NCBI GenBank assembly: GCA_009702955.1
Contig: WLHA01000120.1
Location: 1-5,208 of the forward strand
Length of the DNA stretch: 5,208 nucleotides
Source: Actinomycetota bacterium
GTDB lineage: Bacteria > Actinomycetota > Acidimicrobiia > IMCC26256
Reading direction: 5' to 3'
Shown here: piece by piece, positions 1 through 5,208 of the stretch
How the letters are laid out: the number at the start of each line of letters is the position of its first letter
Position numbering within the stretch: the first letter of the stretch is position 1
Program-made: the position numbers and the translations under genes
Notes under the pieces: generated by a model
Told to the model about the DNA's origin: nothing
Database searches by the model: none
What the model saw: only the letters and a program-made list of their open reading frames with translations

Positions 1-55
1 CTAGTTCTTCTTTGAGGCGGTTAGACGCGGCTGTTGAGAGGTGTGAAGGTTCCAT
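1..55 (-). CDS. Possible start of a gene downstream of livF, truncated at the window edge
   Basis: On the minus strand ATG at 55-53 opens a frame that stays open to position 1 (18 codons, MEPSHLSTAASNRLKEEL). It lies 51 bases after the livF stop, on the same strand and, by coincidence or otherwise, in the same reading frame. There is no Shine-Dalgarno sequence. TACCCT (69-64) ends eight bases before the ATG and could be the -10 box of a leaderless transcript, so the gene may be separate from the importer operon. The composition (Lys-Glu-Glu helix, no stop) is plausible for a protein start, but the function is unknown. Confidence 0.35.
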   Translation of the reverse strand, partial: MEPSHLSTAASNRLKEEL

Positions 56-68
56 GGAGGTAGAGGGT

Positions 69-90
69 ACCCGCGAGTTGGGTCTCGGGT
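69..90. other. GC-rich inverted repeat just after livF
   Basis: On the plus strand ACCCGCGAG (69-77) can pair with CTCGGGT (84-90) around a six-base loop, giving seven pairs with one two-base imperfection or bulge in the left arm. It begins 17 bases past the livF stop. There is no T-run on either side, so it is not a classic intrinsic terminator. It may help end or protect the importer transcript, or be chance in a GC-rich spacer. It also overlaps the TACCCT box suggested for the next gene. Confidence 0.35.
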
Positions 91-106
91 CACCCCCGGG
101 AGGTCT

Positions 107-883
107 CTAGTTCTCGCCGAGGTAGGAAGACTCAAGGATGTCACTGCGCGCTTCTAGCTCTCTAGAGTCACCCTGCACCGTTACCACGCCACGTGACATC
201 ACTGCAGCGCGGTCTGAGACGGCTAGTGCCATATGGACATGCTGCTCGACGATTAGCACGCCGGCACCGGTAGCCGCCGCCGCTGAGCGAACCAGCGGGA
301 GTAGGCGCTCGACAATTATGGGAGCGAGACCAAGGCTCATCTCGTCGACCATGAGAAGTTTGGGCATCGTGGCTAACGCTCGTGCAATGGCGAGCATTTG
401 CTGCTCGCCTCCGGAGAGGAGCCCTGCCTGCCGAGTGCGCAGCGGAGCAAGGGCAGGGAAGAGATCCAGTATGTCGTTGCTTGTATTGCTTGTATTCGTT
501 TTTGATTTGGAGAGGCGAAGGTGCTCATTGACGGTCAGGCCAGGAAATAGTCCACGATCCTCGGGAACCAATGAGAGACCGCGTCGCGCTCGTCTCCAGG
601 TTCGAGTTAGCGAGTTTCGTCGTACCCGTCTTCCTCTTCCTCTCTCATCGTGAGCAACCTCGCCCAACACTGTGAGGCGCCCAGAAATGGGTGGAAGGAG
701 CCCAGCAATTGTGAGCAAGGTTGTGGTCTTCCCCGCGCCGTTTGCTCCAAGTAACGCAACTACCTCTCCTTGATTGATTACTAAATCAAGGCCGCGAACG
801 ACAGGGACCCCGTCGTAACCAGCATCGAGCCCTTGAGCAACAAGGACCGGCGAACTCGTATGCCCAGCGGAGGTCACTGTCAT
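107..883 (-). CDS. livF: LivF-type ATP-binding subunit of the Liv ABC importer
   Basis: This is the second ATPase of the importer, expected to pair with LivG under the fused permease. Seen: Walker A GANGAGKT (46-53), the LivF-typical LVPEDRGLFPGLTVNEHL (105-122) with Glu108 in the Q-loop area, signature LSGGEQQ (156-162), Walker B LLMVDE (176-181) followed by SLGLAP, and H-loop His215 in VEQH. The C-terminal SSYLGEN fits the usual LivF end. Its 258 residues are about 20 more than common. The excess lies in an unstructured N-terminus (1-12), an Arg-rich stretch (81-101, with RGRGRRVRR) and a low-complexity KSKTNTSNTSN segment (126-136). Relatives usually have DEP at Walker B; here it reads DEM, but the catalytic Glu181 is kept. 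The ATG overlaps the livG stop as ATGA (883-880), with a weak GGGGA just upstream. It is the last clear gene of the operon. Confidence 0.95.
   Translation of the reverse strand: MTVTSAGHTSSPVLVAQGLDAGYDGVPVVRGLDLVINQGEVVALLGANGAGKTTTLLTIAGLLPPISGRLTVLGEVAHDERGRGRRVRRNSLTRTWRRARRGLSLVPEDRGLFPGLTVNEHLRLSKSKTNTSNTSNDILDLFPALAPLRTRQAGLLSGGEQQMLAIARALATMPKLLMVDEMSLGLAPIIVERLLPLVRSAAAATGAGVLIVEQHVHMALAVSDRAAVMSRGVVTVQGDSRELEARSDILESSYLGEN
477..494. repeat. Two tandem copies of a 9-base unit inside livF
   Basis: TTGCTTGTA occurs twice in direct succession (477-485 and 486-494, plus strand). In livF the unit encodes Asn-Thr-Ser twice, making the low-complexity NTSNTSN run before the DILDLFPAL helix. 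The unit is three codons, so gain or loss of copies keeps the frame. Confidence 0.8.
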
Positions 884-1650
884 GTCCCCGACCGCGATGT
901 GCCTAAATATGCCTCCAAGACGCGCTTGTCACTACGTATCTCTATGGGCGTTCCTACCGCGATGATCTCGCCAAAGTCCAGAACCGAGATGCGATCACAG
1001 GTTGAGAGAACAAGCCCCATGTCATGATCCACGAGAAGCACTCCGATGCCCGTGCCTGCAATCTCTTTGATGCGTGCGCCCAAAAGTCTGCTCTCCTGAG
1101 TGTCGAGCCCTGCGGCCGGTTCGTCGAGCAAGATTGCTTTTGGTCGCCTGACTAGTGCACGAGCCACGCCAACAAGTCGACTCTGACCATGGGAGAGCGA
1201 TGTCGGTAGCGAAGACCCGATAGCGCTAAGGCCCACTGCATCGAGAGCCCACTGGACATCGACGGCGCCGTTTGCGCGTCCAAAATTAGGGGCGATCATA
1301 TGAACTATCGGAGACCACCAAGTTGGGTCAGATGCAGCGACCATGAGGTTTTCGCTCACAGTTAGATCATCGAAGAGTTCAACGGATTGGAATGTACGCG
1401 AGAGCCCCAGGCGTGTGCGCCGGTGCGCGGAGAGTCCGTCGACTGAGACTCCATCGACATTTATGCGACCCCGTGAAGAGGTGAAACCAGTTACTGCATC
1501 GATCAAGGATGTCTTACCCGCTCCGTTTGGCCCAATGAGGCCAACAACCTCTCCTGGGGCAACATTGATCGAGACCCCCGAGACTGCGAGCAGCCCACCA
1601 TAAGAGACTGTTAGTTCGTTTACCTCGAGAGCGAACTCGCTACGGATCAT
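880..1650 (-). CDS. livG: LivG-type ATP-binding subunit of the Liv ABC importer
   Basis: This cytoplasmic ATPase of 256 residues, a usual LivG length, is one half of the motor that powers the LivHM channel. Seen in order: an aromatic A-loop region at SYGGLLAV (16-23), Walker A GPNGAGKT (40-47), the Q-loop TFQ with Gln88, signature LSHGQ (152-156), Walker B AILLDEP (172-178) with catalytic Glu177, D-loop AGLD (180-183) and H-loop His209 in VDHD. The FQSVELFDDLTVSENLMVAA stretch (87-106) and the PAAGLD sequence after Walker B resemble LivG rather than LivF. The signature continues QSR where relatives mostly read QQR. The start overlaps the permease stop (ATGA, 1650-1647) and has only a weak purine-rich stretch before it, which fits translational coupling. 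The stop overlaps the livF start in the same way. All catalytic residues are present, so it should be active. Confidence 0.95.
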   Translation of the reverse strand: MIRSEFALEVNELTVSYGGLLAVSGVSINVAPGEVVGLIGPNGAGKTSLIDAVTGFTSSRGRINVDGVSVDGLSAHRRTRLGLSRTFQSVELFDDLTVSENLMVAASDPTWWSPIVHMIAPNFGRANGAVDVQWALDAVGLSAIGSSLPTSLSHGQSRLVGVARALVRRPKAILLDEPAAGLDTQESRLLGARIKEIAGTGIGVLLVDHDMGLVLSTCDRISVLDFGEIIAVGTPIEIRSDKRVLEAYLGTSRSGT

Positions 1651-3614
1651 GAGGCCACTTCGCTTCGGTTTTTGGGCCGCGTCGCAGGCCGCGTCTTGAC
1701 GCGAGAACGAACTGAAGTTTTTAGAGCAGAGACACCGCCGGCAATGCCATTGGGCTGCGCAATTGCAACAACAATTAGAAGCACCCCGCTCATTGCAGTC
1801 TGGTATTTAGATCCAACGCTCCCATTGCCCCCGAGTATCTGAGTGAGGATTCCTCCAGACGCCAGAGCCCCTGCAATAAATGCTCCAGCGATGCGAGCGA
1901 TACCTCCAAGATAGGTAAGTGCAAGGGTTGCTAGTGCGAGGAACACGATAAATACATCCGGTGAAAGAGCGGTGAGTTGATATGCCGTTAGAGCCCCGCC
2001 GGTACCCGCAAGCGCCGATGCCACTGCGAACGCAAGCAGCTTTGTGCTTGTGACATCAATCCCCGCTGCAGCTGCTGCTCTTTCGTTTGACCGTACTGCC
2101 AACCAACGTAGGCCTGTTGGGCTTCGGCGCAGATTGCTGACTGCAAGAGGCGCTAGTGCGAGGACTATTACCACCATGATCCCAAAGCCTGCACGTGGAT
2201 ATTCATTGCCTAGACCTGCGATGCCGAGGTTGACTCCAAACAGGCGGGGCTGTGGAGTAGATGTACCGGCGATCCCTCCCGTCAACGCCTCGCTGTTAAA
2301 TGCAATCGCCTGAATCGCTGTTGCTGCCCCGAGAGTTGCCACTGCAAGGGTCGTGCCGCGAACCCTCACTGCAGGGAACCCCGCTAGAACCCCCATCGCA
2401 ACTGCAGCAAAGACTGCAAGTAGCGGCGACCATGGGAATGGAATGTGCGCGTCAGAACTGAGGCGCGCAACCATGAATGCCGAGACGCCGGCGATGGCGA
2501 GTTGGGCCAAGGAAATCTGTCCAACCCAGCCGGTCAGGACAACACTCGAGAGAGCGATAATCGCAGAGATCATGGAGACGATGAGTGCCAAGCGCCACGC
2601 GCCGCTGAGGGTGAGCATCAATGAGACTCCGACTGCAGTACCAATAACGGTCCATCGAATCGGGTGCAGAGCTATCGGAGCAGAAGGGTGGAATCGTTCC
2701 TCTAGCGCTCCTCGGGTGGGGAGTGCGCGGCCCCGAAGTGTGATTGCTATGAGGATGAGGATGAACGGCAGCGCCTCCGGAATGCCTGCGCGCGGTAACC
2801 AATTTGGGACCGCAGTCGAGACCGTTGAGAAGTGGAGAAGCGCTGCCTGGAGCATTCCAATCATTAGCCCGGCAAGCGTTGCGATTGTGAAGGAGGCCAT
2901 TCCACCGAGAAGGGCTGCGGCGAGCGCCGGGACTACAAGCAGAGATGTTGAGACGACATCGAGTTGTTTGGTTACCGACGCGATGAGAATTACGGCAACG
3001 CCGGAGAGCACCGTAGCGATCATCCAATTAACAGCAGCTAGGCGATCGGGGGAGAGGCCCGCAAGTACCGCTGCGCGCTCGTTCTCTGCTGCCGCTCGCG
3101 TCGATAAGCCGAACTTCGTCCAACGGTAGATCCCACCAAGAACTAGTGACGCAACAACAGCGATGCCTGCAAGCACAAAGCGATTTATTGGTACCGCAAC
3201 GTCAAGAAGATGGACTGCTCCTTGTGGGAGAAGGTCACCAATTGAGAATATGGCCGAGCCTCCGCCACCAAAACGAAGCCTGATCATCTCTTGGGTGTAG
3301 AGAAGCAGGCCGAGTGACGCGACGATTCTTGCAAGTGGGGGAGCGGTGCGCAGAGGCCGAAAAACAAAGGTATAAATCATGAGGCCAACAACCGCCGCTA
3401 GAGCTATGGAGATAAGAAGTGCTGTAAAAACTGTTGGTCTGCCGATGAGGTGGATGCGTGCGGGTAGCCCCAATATTGGGAGCACTAGGTCGCCGTCTTG
3501 GCGAAGCGTAAAGAATGCGAAAGCGATGTACGCGCCAACCGCGCAGTGTGCGAAGTTAATTACCCCAGAGGCGCGATAGGTCAGCACTAATCCGATGGCT
3601 AGGGCCGCAAGCAT
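1647..3614 (-). CDS. livHM: Fused LivH-LivM permease of a branched-chain amino acid type ABC importer
   Basis: Both membrane subunits of the importer are joined in one 655-residue protein. The LivH half (about 1-294) has the INFAH motif (19-23) and a cytoplasmic EAA-like loop AAAENERAAVLAGLSPDRLA (174-193). The LivM half (about 318-625) has GWVGQISLAQLAIAG (362-376), EALTGGIAG (442-450), the second EAA-like loop around 501-520 (GLRWLAVRSNERAAAAAGID) and YLGGIARIAGAFIAGAL (568-584). A polar basic linker (about 294-318) joins the halves. I count roughly 18 hydrophobic segments. The last 25 residues are a basic, probably cytoplasmic tail. The stop overlaps the livG start as ATGA. Homology to LivH N-termini continues in frame upstream of this ATG (YLLVGLGAGG), so the true product may be about 16 residues longer and begin at ATC 3662-3660. 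The coordinates given use the first ordinary start codon. Family and fusion are sure; the exact start is not. Confidence 0.93.
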   Translation of the reverse strand: MLAALAIGLVLTYRASGVINFAHCAVGAYIAFAFFTLRQDGDLVLPILGLPARIHLIGRPTVFTALLISIALAAVVGLMIYTFVFRPLRTAPPLARIVASLGLLLYTQEMIRLRFGGGGSAIFSIGDLLPQGAVHLLDVAVPINRFVLAGIAVVASLVLGGIYRWTKFGLSTRAAAENERAAVLAGLSPDRLAAVNWMIATVLSGVAVILIASVTKQLDVVSTSLLVVPALAAALLGGMASFTIATLAGLMIGMLQAALLHFSTVSTAVPNWLPRAGIPEALPFILILIAITLRGRALPTRGALEERFHPSAPIALHPIRWTVIGTAVGVSLMLTLSGAWRLALIVSMISAIIALSSVVLTGWVGQISLAQLAIAGVSAFMVARLSSDAHIPFPWSPLLAVFAAVAMGVLAGFPAVRVRGTTLAVATLGAATAIQAIAFNSEALTGGIAGTSTPQPRLFGVNLGIAGLGNEYPRAGFGIMVVIVLALAPLAVSNLRRSPTGLRWLAVRSNERAAAAAGIDVTSTKLLAFAVASALAGTGGALTAYQLTALSPDVFIVFLALATLALTYLGGIARIAGAFIAGALASGGILTQILGGNGSVGSKYQTAMSGVLLIVVAIAQPNGIAGGVSALKTSVRSRVKTRPATRPKNRSEVAS

Positions 3615-3644
3615 TCCGCCGGCGCCAAGCCCTACAAGTAAATA

Positions 3645-3650
3645 ACCTCC
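3645..3650 (-). promoter_or_regulatory. Strong Shine-Dalgarno-like GGAGGT upstream of the permease ATG
   Basis: GGAGGT on the minus strand lies 30 bases before the permease ATG at 3614, too far for normal use, and no in-frame ATG, GTG, TTG or CTG lies at the right distance after it. A TTG at 3637-3635 is out of frame and followed at once by TAG. It may simply encode the Gly-Gly of an upstream-extended permease. It is listed because it bears on the start choice. Confidence 0.35.
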
Positions 3651-3678
3651 GTATGCGGCGATAGTCCTACCCGTCTAC

Positions 3679-5025
3679 TCAGCGCGCGGCGAACGCGCCG
3701 ACATCAATCCAGCCGGTTCGTGGCACGAGCGTGCCTTTCACGTTTTGAACAATGGCCTCTTCTGACGTGCAGATAGCCGGTAGCCCAGGGAAGTCTTTGC
3801 CGTCACATGTGTAGGAGTGCCCATTAAAAGATGGATGATCTACCGCCTTACGGAAAGAACTAATTAATGCGCTGCGATCAGTTGCCTTGGAGCCAAGCGA
3901 GGCCATCTGCATATAAAGGTTCATTGTGGATCGGAAGGCCACGGTCCCCGCACTGGCCGGGTCGAGTGTTGGCGCATATTTTGCGAGCACAAGGTTGTAG
4001 AGCCGTGTATCAGGATCAACAGTCCCTGGCTTCGGGAGGATCTGCTCAATGTTGAAGTAGGCGCCCTCGGTGGCAGAGGCCCCTGCGCTCTCGAGGATTT
4101 TTGGTGCAGCACATGCTCCGGTAAAGAAGAGCGCTGCTTTAGTTTTGAGCTCTTCGGCAGCGCGGAATGACGGAACGCATCCGGTGTCTGCTGTGCCCAC
4201 GATGATCGCATCAGGGTTGCTCTGCACTGCCTGAGTAATAGGAGTGAGGTAATCGGTTGTTATCACCGGGAACGGAACCATCTGCACCTTGACCCCGAGC
4301 TTCTCAAGAACATCCTTGGTCGTGTTGGCCCCGTCGGTAATAGGTCCAAAATCCGTGTAGAGAATCGAGACGCTCTTAGCCTGAAGGTTGTTAGTCGCGT
4401 AGTGCGCGAACGCGAGCAACGCCCCCCAGATGCCTCCACTGAACTGGAATGAAGTTGGGACTGAAGCTGAGGCGGTACTAACGGGAATGCCCCCGACGAA
4501 CGGAACTCCGTTGTCGCTAAGGATCTTTATACCGTCGCCGAATACATCAATGCCGCCAGTAACGGCTACGACCTTCTTCTCGATCATTTGCTGTGCGCAT
4601 GCGATAGATCCGGCAGGTGAGAATTTTGTATCGCATACCTCAAGTTGGATGGGTCTGCCGTTCACTCCGCCTAGTTCGTTGTTGATGAATGCAACGGCGG
4701 CACGATCTGCAGCACTTAGCTCAGGGAACGCGCCTGCCGCTCCAGCCTCTTGGTTAATCATTCCAATGAGAATTGGGTCGCCCTTCGCTGCAACCGGAGA
4801 GTGAGCGATCTTGCCGAGTGTGGTGTCGTCGCCGATGCAGGCAACGACTGATCCCTTGTTGCAGTCATCGCCGCCGCCGGGTACGCCGCTCGACCCGGTG
4901 GTTCCGGTTTCGCTTGACTCGCTGCAAGCTCCGAGGCCTGCGGCTAGGAGGGCGATCCCTGCAATGAGTGCAGAGCCTCTGCGACTCCAAGCCCAATACC
5001 GGCGCTGCTGGATCTGGTTGCTCAT
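3679..5025 (-). CDS. ABC importer substrate-binding lipoprotein, branched-chain amino acid (Liv/HAAT) family
   Basis: This 448-residue extracytoplasmic protein captures the ligand and delivers it to the fused permease encoded next. Seen: an Arg-rich n-region (residues 8-16), a hydrophobic stretch (about 18-31) and a lipobox LGAC with Cys34 as the likely lipidated residue. A Ser/Thr/Gly-rich linker (35-54) follows, then a type I periplasmic-binding fold of the Peripla_BP_6 kind from about residue 84 (PILIGMINQEAG) to the end. The family hallmark GGVNGRPIQLEVCDT lies at 119-133. Eight cysteines besides Cys34 fall in four close pairs: 55/63, 131/143, 283/304 and 407/419. The start is firm: ATG is preceded by GAGGGG nine bases upstream, and an in-frame TAA at 5034-5032 blocks any longer form. 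It is the first gene of the operon. The family is clear, but the ligand is not: amino acids, amides, urea and short acids are all carried by relatives. Hence no gene symbol is given. Confidence 0.95.
   Translation of the reverse strand: MSNQIQQRRYWAWSRRGSALIAGIALLAAGLGACSESSETGTTGSSGVPGGGDDCNKGSVVACIGDDTTLGKIAHSPVAAKGDPILIGMINQEAGAAGAFPELSAADRAAVAFINNELGGVNGRPIQLEVCDTKFSPAGSIACAQQMIEKKVVAVTGGIDVFGDGIKILSDNGVPFVGGIPVSTASASVPTSFQFSGGIWGALLAFAHYATNNLQAKSVSILYTDFGPITDGANTTKDVLEKLGVKVQMVPFPVITTDYLTPITQAVQSNPDAIIVGTADTGCVPSFRAAEELKTKAALFFTGACAAPKILESAGASATEGAYFNIEQILPKPGTVDPDTRLYNLVLAKYAPTLDPASAGTVAFRSTMNLYMQMASLGSKATDRSALISSFRKAVDHPSFNGHSYTCDGKDFPGLPAICTSEEAIVQNVKGTLVPRTGWIDVGAFAAR
3687..3700 (-). 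other. Stem-loop at the 3' end of the binding-protein gene
   Basis: In the minus-strand transcript CGGCG and CGCCG pair around a CGTT loop, ending five bases before the TGA of the binding-protein gene. An alternative register pairs GCGCG with the CGCGC just downstream. No U-run follows, so it is unlikely to be a plain terminator. Its position between a binding-protein gene and its permease gene is where transcript-stabilising hairpins are known in other binding-protein operons, such as malE-malF. Confidence 0.4.
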
Positions 5026-5137
5026 CTCGGATTACCCCTCTACCTGCTCGAAGGCCGGACCCCCCTTGGCCCCAGCGGCTCACATCATTCCACTCAGGGA
5101 GGGGCTCGTGCTGCCGGGGTGGTACATTGGCAGCCTT
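5026..5137. promoter_or_regulatory. Divergent control region between the importer operon and a rightward gene
   Basis: This 112-base stretch is the only upstream sequence available to the importer operon, so its promoter should lie here or just inside the divergent gene. On the minus strand AATGAT (around 5088-5083) is a weak -10 candidate without a convincing -35. On the plus strand TACATT (5123-5128) fits an actinobacterial TANNNT -10 box. An inverted repeat, GCTGCC at 5110-5115 and GGCAGC at 5129-5134, spans that box and could be an operator. The middle of the region is C-rich on the plus strand (5059-5073). The region is well supported as intergenic; the individual sites are guesses. Confidence 0.5.
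5035..5040 (-). promoter_or_regulatory. Ribosome binding site of the substrate-binding protein gene
   Basis: GAGGGG on the minus strand lies nine bases before the ATG at 5025. Together with the in-frame TAA at 5034-5032 it fixes the start of the binding protein. It is the clearest Shine-Dalgarno sequence in the operon. Confidence 0.7.
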
Positions 5138-5208
5138 ATGGCAACCGCACTCGCTTACCTCTCTAGCGCTCGAATCGACGATTTGAGCCACTTGAGCATC
5201 ATGGGTAC
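5138..5208 (+). CDS. Possible start of a divergent gene, truncated at the window edge
   Basis: From ATG at 5138 the frame is open to the end of the window and gives 23 codons, beginning MATALAYLSSARIDDLSHLS. I do not recognise it. No Shine-Dalgarno sequence precedes the ATG. TACATT ends nine bases before it, so a leaderless or near-leaderless transcript is possible, as is common in actinobacteria. It would be transcribed away from the importer operon, and a regulator would be a natural candidate for such a place, but nothing in the 23 residues shows this. The short length means chance cannot be excluded. Confidence 0.4.
   Translation, partial: MATALAYLSSARIDDLSHLSIMG

Noticed and set aside
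53..109. Read-through of the livF TAG into the in-frame downstream codons (17 sense codons, then Met).
   Set aside because: LivF ends at the family's usual C-terminus (SSYLGEN), and there is no sign of a stop-codon recoding element; the shared frame has a one-in-three chance of being coincidence.
138..653. A 171-codon open frame on the plus strand opposite livF.
   Set aside because: It is antisense to intact Walker A, signature and Walker B sequences, shows Ser/Arg-rich shadow composition and has no ribosome binding site or domain.
2452..3027. A 191-codon minus-strand frame inside the permease gene in another frame.
   Set aside because: It is a shadow frame rich in Arg, Ser, His and Pro inside a gene whose own frame carries both LivH and LivM motifs.
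2353..3129. A 258-codon open frame on the plus strand opposite the permease gene.
   Set aside because: It lies wholly antisense to a gene with clear family motifs, has no recognisable domain, and its composition (rich in Ala, Arg, Ser, Thr, with scattered Met) is what the complement of a hydrophobic GC-rich gene gives.
4865..5191. A 108-codon minus-strand frame overlapping the start of the binding-protein gene.
   Set aside because: It would overlap the signal peptide region in another frame and run through the control region; there is no recognisable content.
1..5208. Search for tRNA, rRNA, CRISPR repeats, transposase, terminal inverted repeats and riboswitch-like leaders.
   Set aside because: Almost all of the window is occupied by the four importer genes; the two non-coding stretches are about 50 and 112 bases and show none of these. 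I could not run covariance or repeat searches.

Overview
The window holds one complete operon on the minus strand, read from right to left, for an ABC importer of the branched-chain amino acid (HAAT/Liv) family. It encodes a lipoprotein substrate-binding protein (5025 to 3679), a single-polypeptide LivH-LivM permease fusion (3614 to 1647), and the two ATPases LivG (1650 to 880) and LivF (883 to 107). Both downstream junctions (permease/livG and livG/livF) are 4-base ATGA overlaps, so the last three genes are probably translationally coupled. The binding protein is separated from the permease by 64 bases if the permease starts at its first ATG.

The parts fit one machine. The binding protein is tethered outside the cell by a lipid on Cys34 and captures the ligand. 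The fused permease supplies both halves of the membrane channel, and LivG plus LivF form the heterodimeric motor. The true substrate (leucine/isoleucine/valine, another amino acid, an amide or urea, or a small acid) cannot be read from the sequence.

Edges: right of the operon (5026-5137) is a 112-base divergent control region, followed by the possible first 23 codons of a plus-strand gene that leaves the window. Left of livF (1-106) there is a GC-rich inverted repeat and then a possible start of another minus-strand gene that also leaves the window. Both edge genes are too short to identify.

Organism: moderate-to-high GC, a lipoprotein with an Arg-rich n-region and Ser/Thr/Gly-rich linker, the fused permease with its 'LRGRALPTRG' junction, and the paired-cysteine C-terminus of the binding protein all suggest an actinobacterium, perhaps of the Acidimicrobiia type. 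This is inference from family resemblance, not proof.

I see no mobile element, CRISPR array, tRNA or rRNA, and no clearly new system. The points worth a second look are the permease start (homology runs upstream of the only ATG, with no ATG, GTG, TTG or CTG available), a basic and low-complexity insertion in LivF, the eight paired cysteines of the binding protein, and a hairpin at the end of the binding-protein gene.
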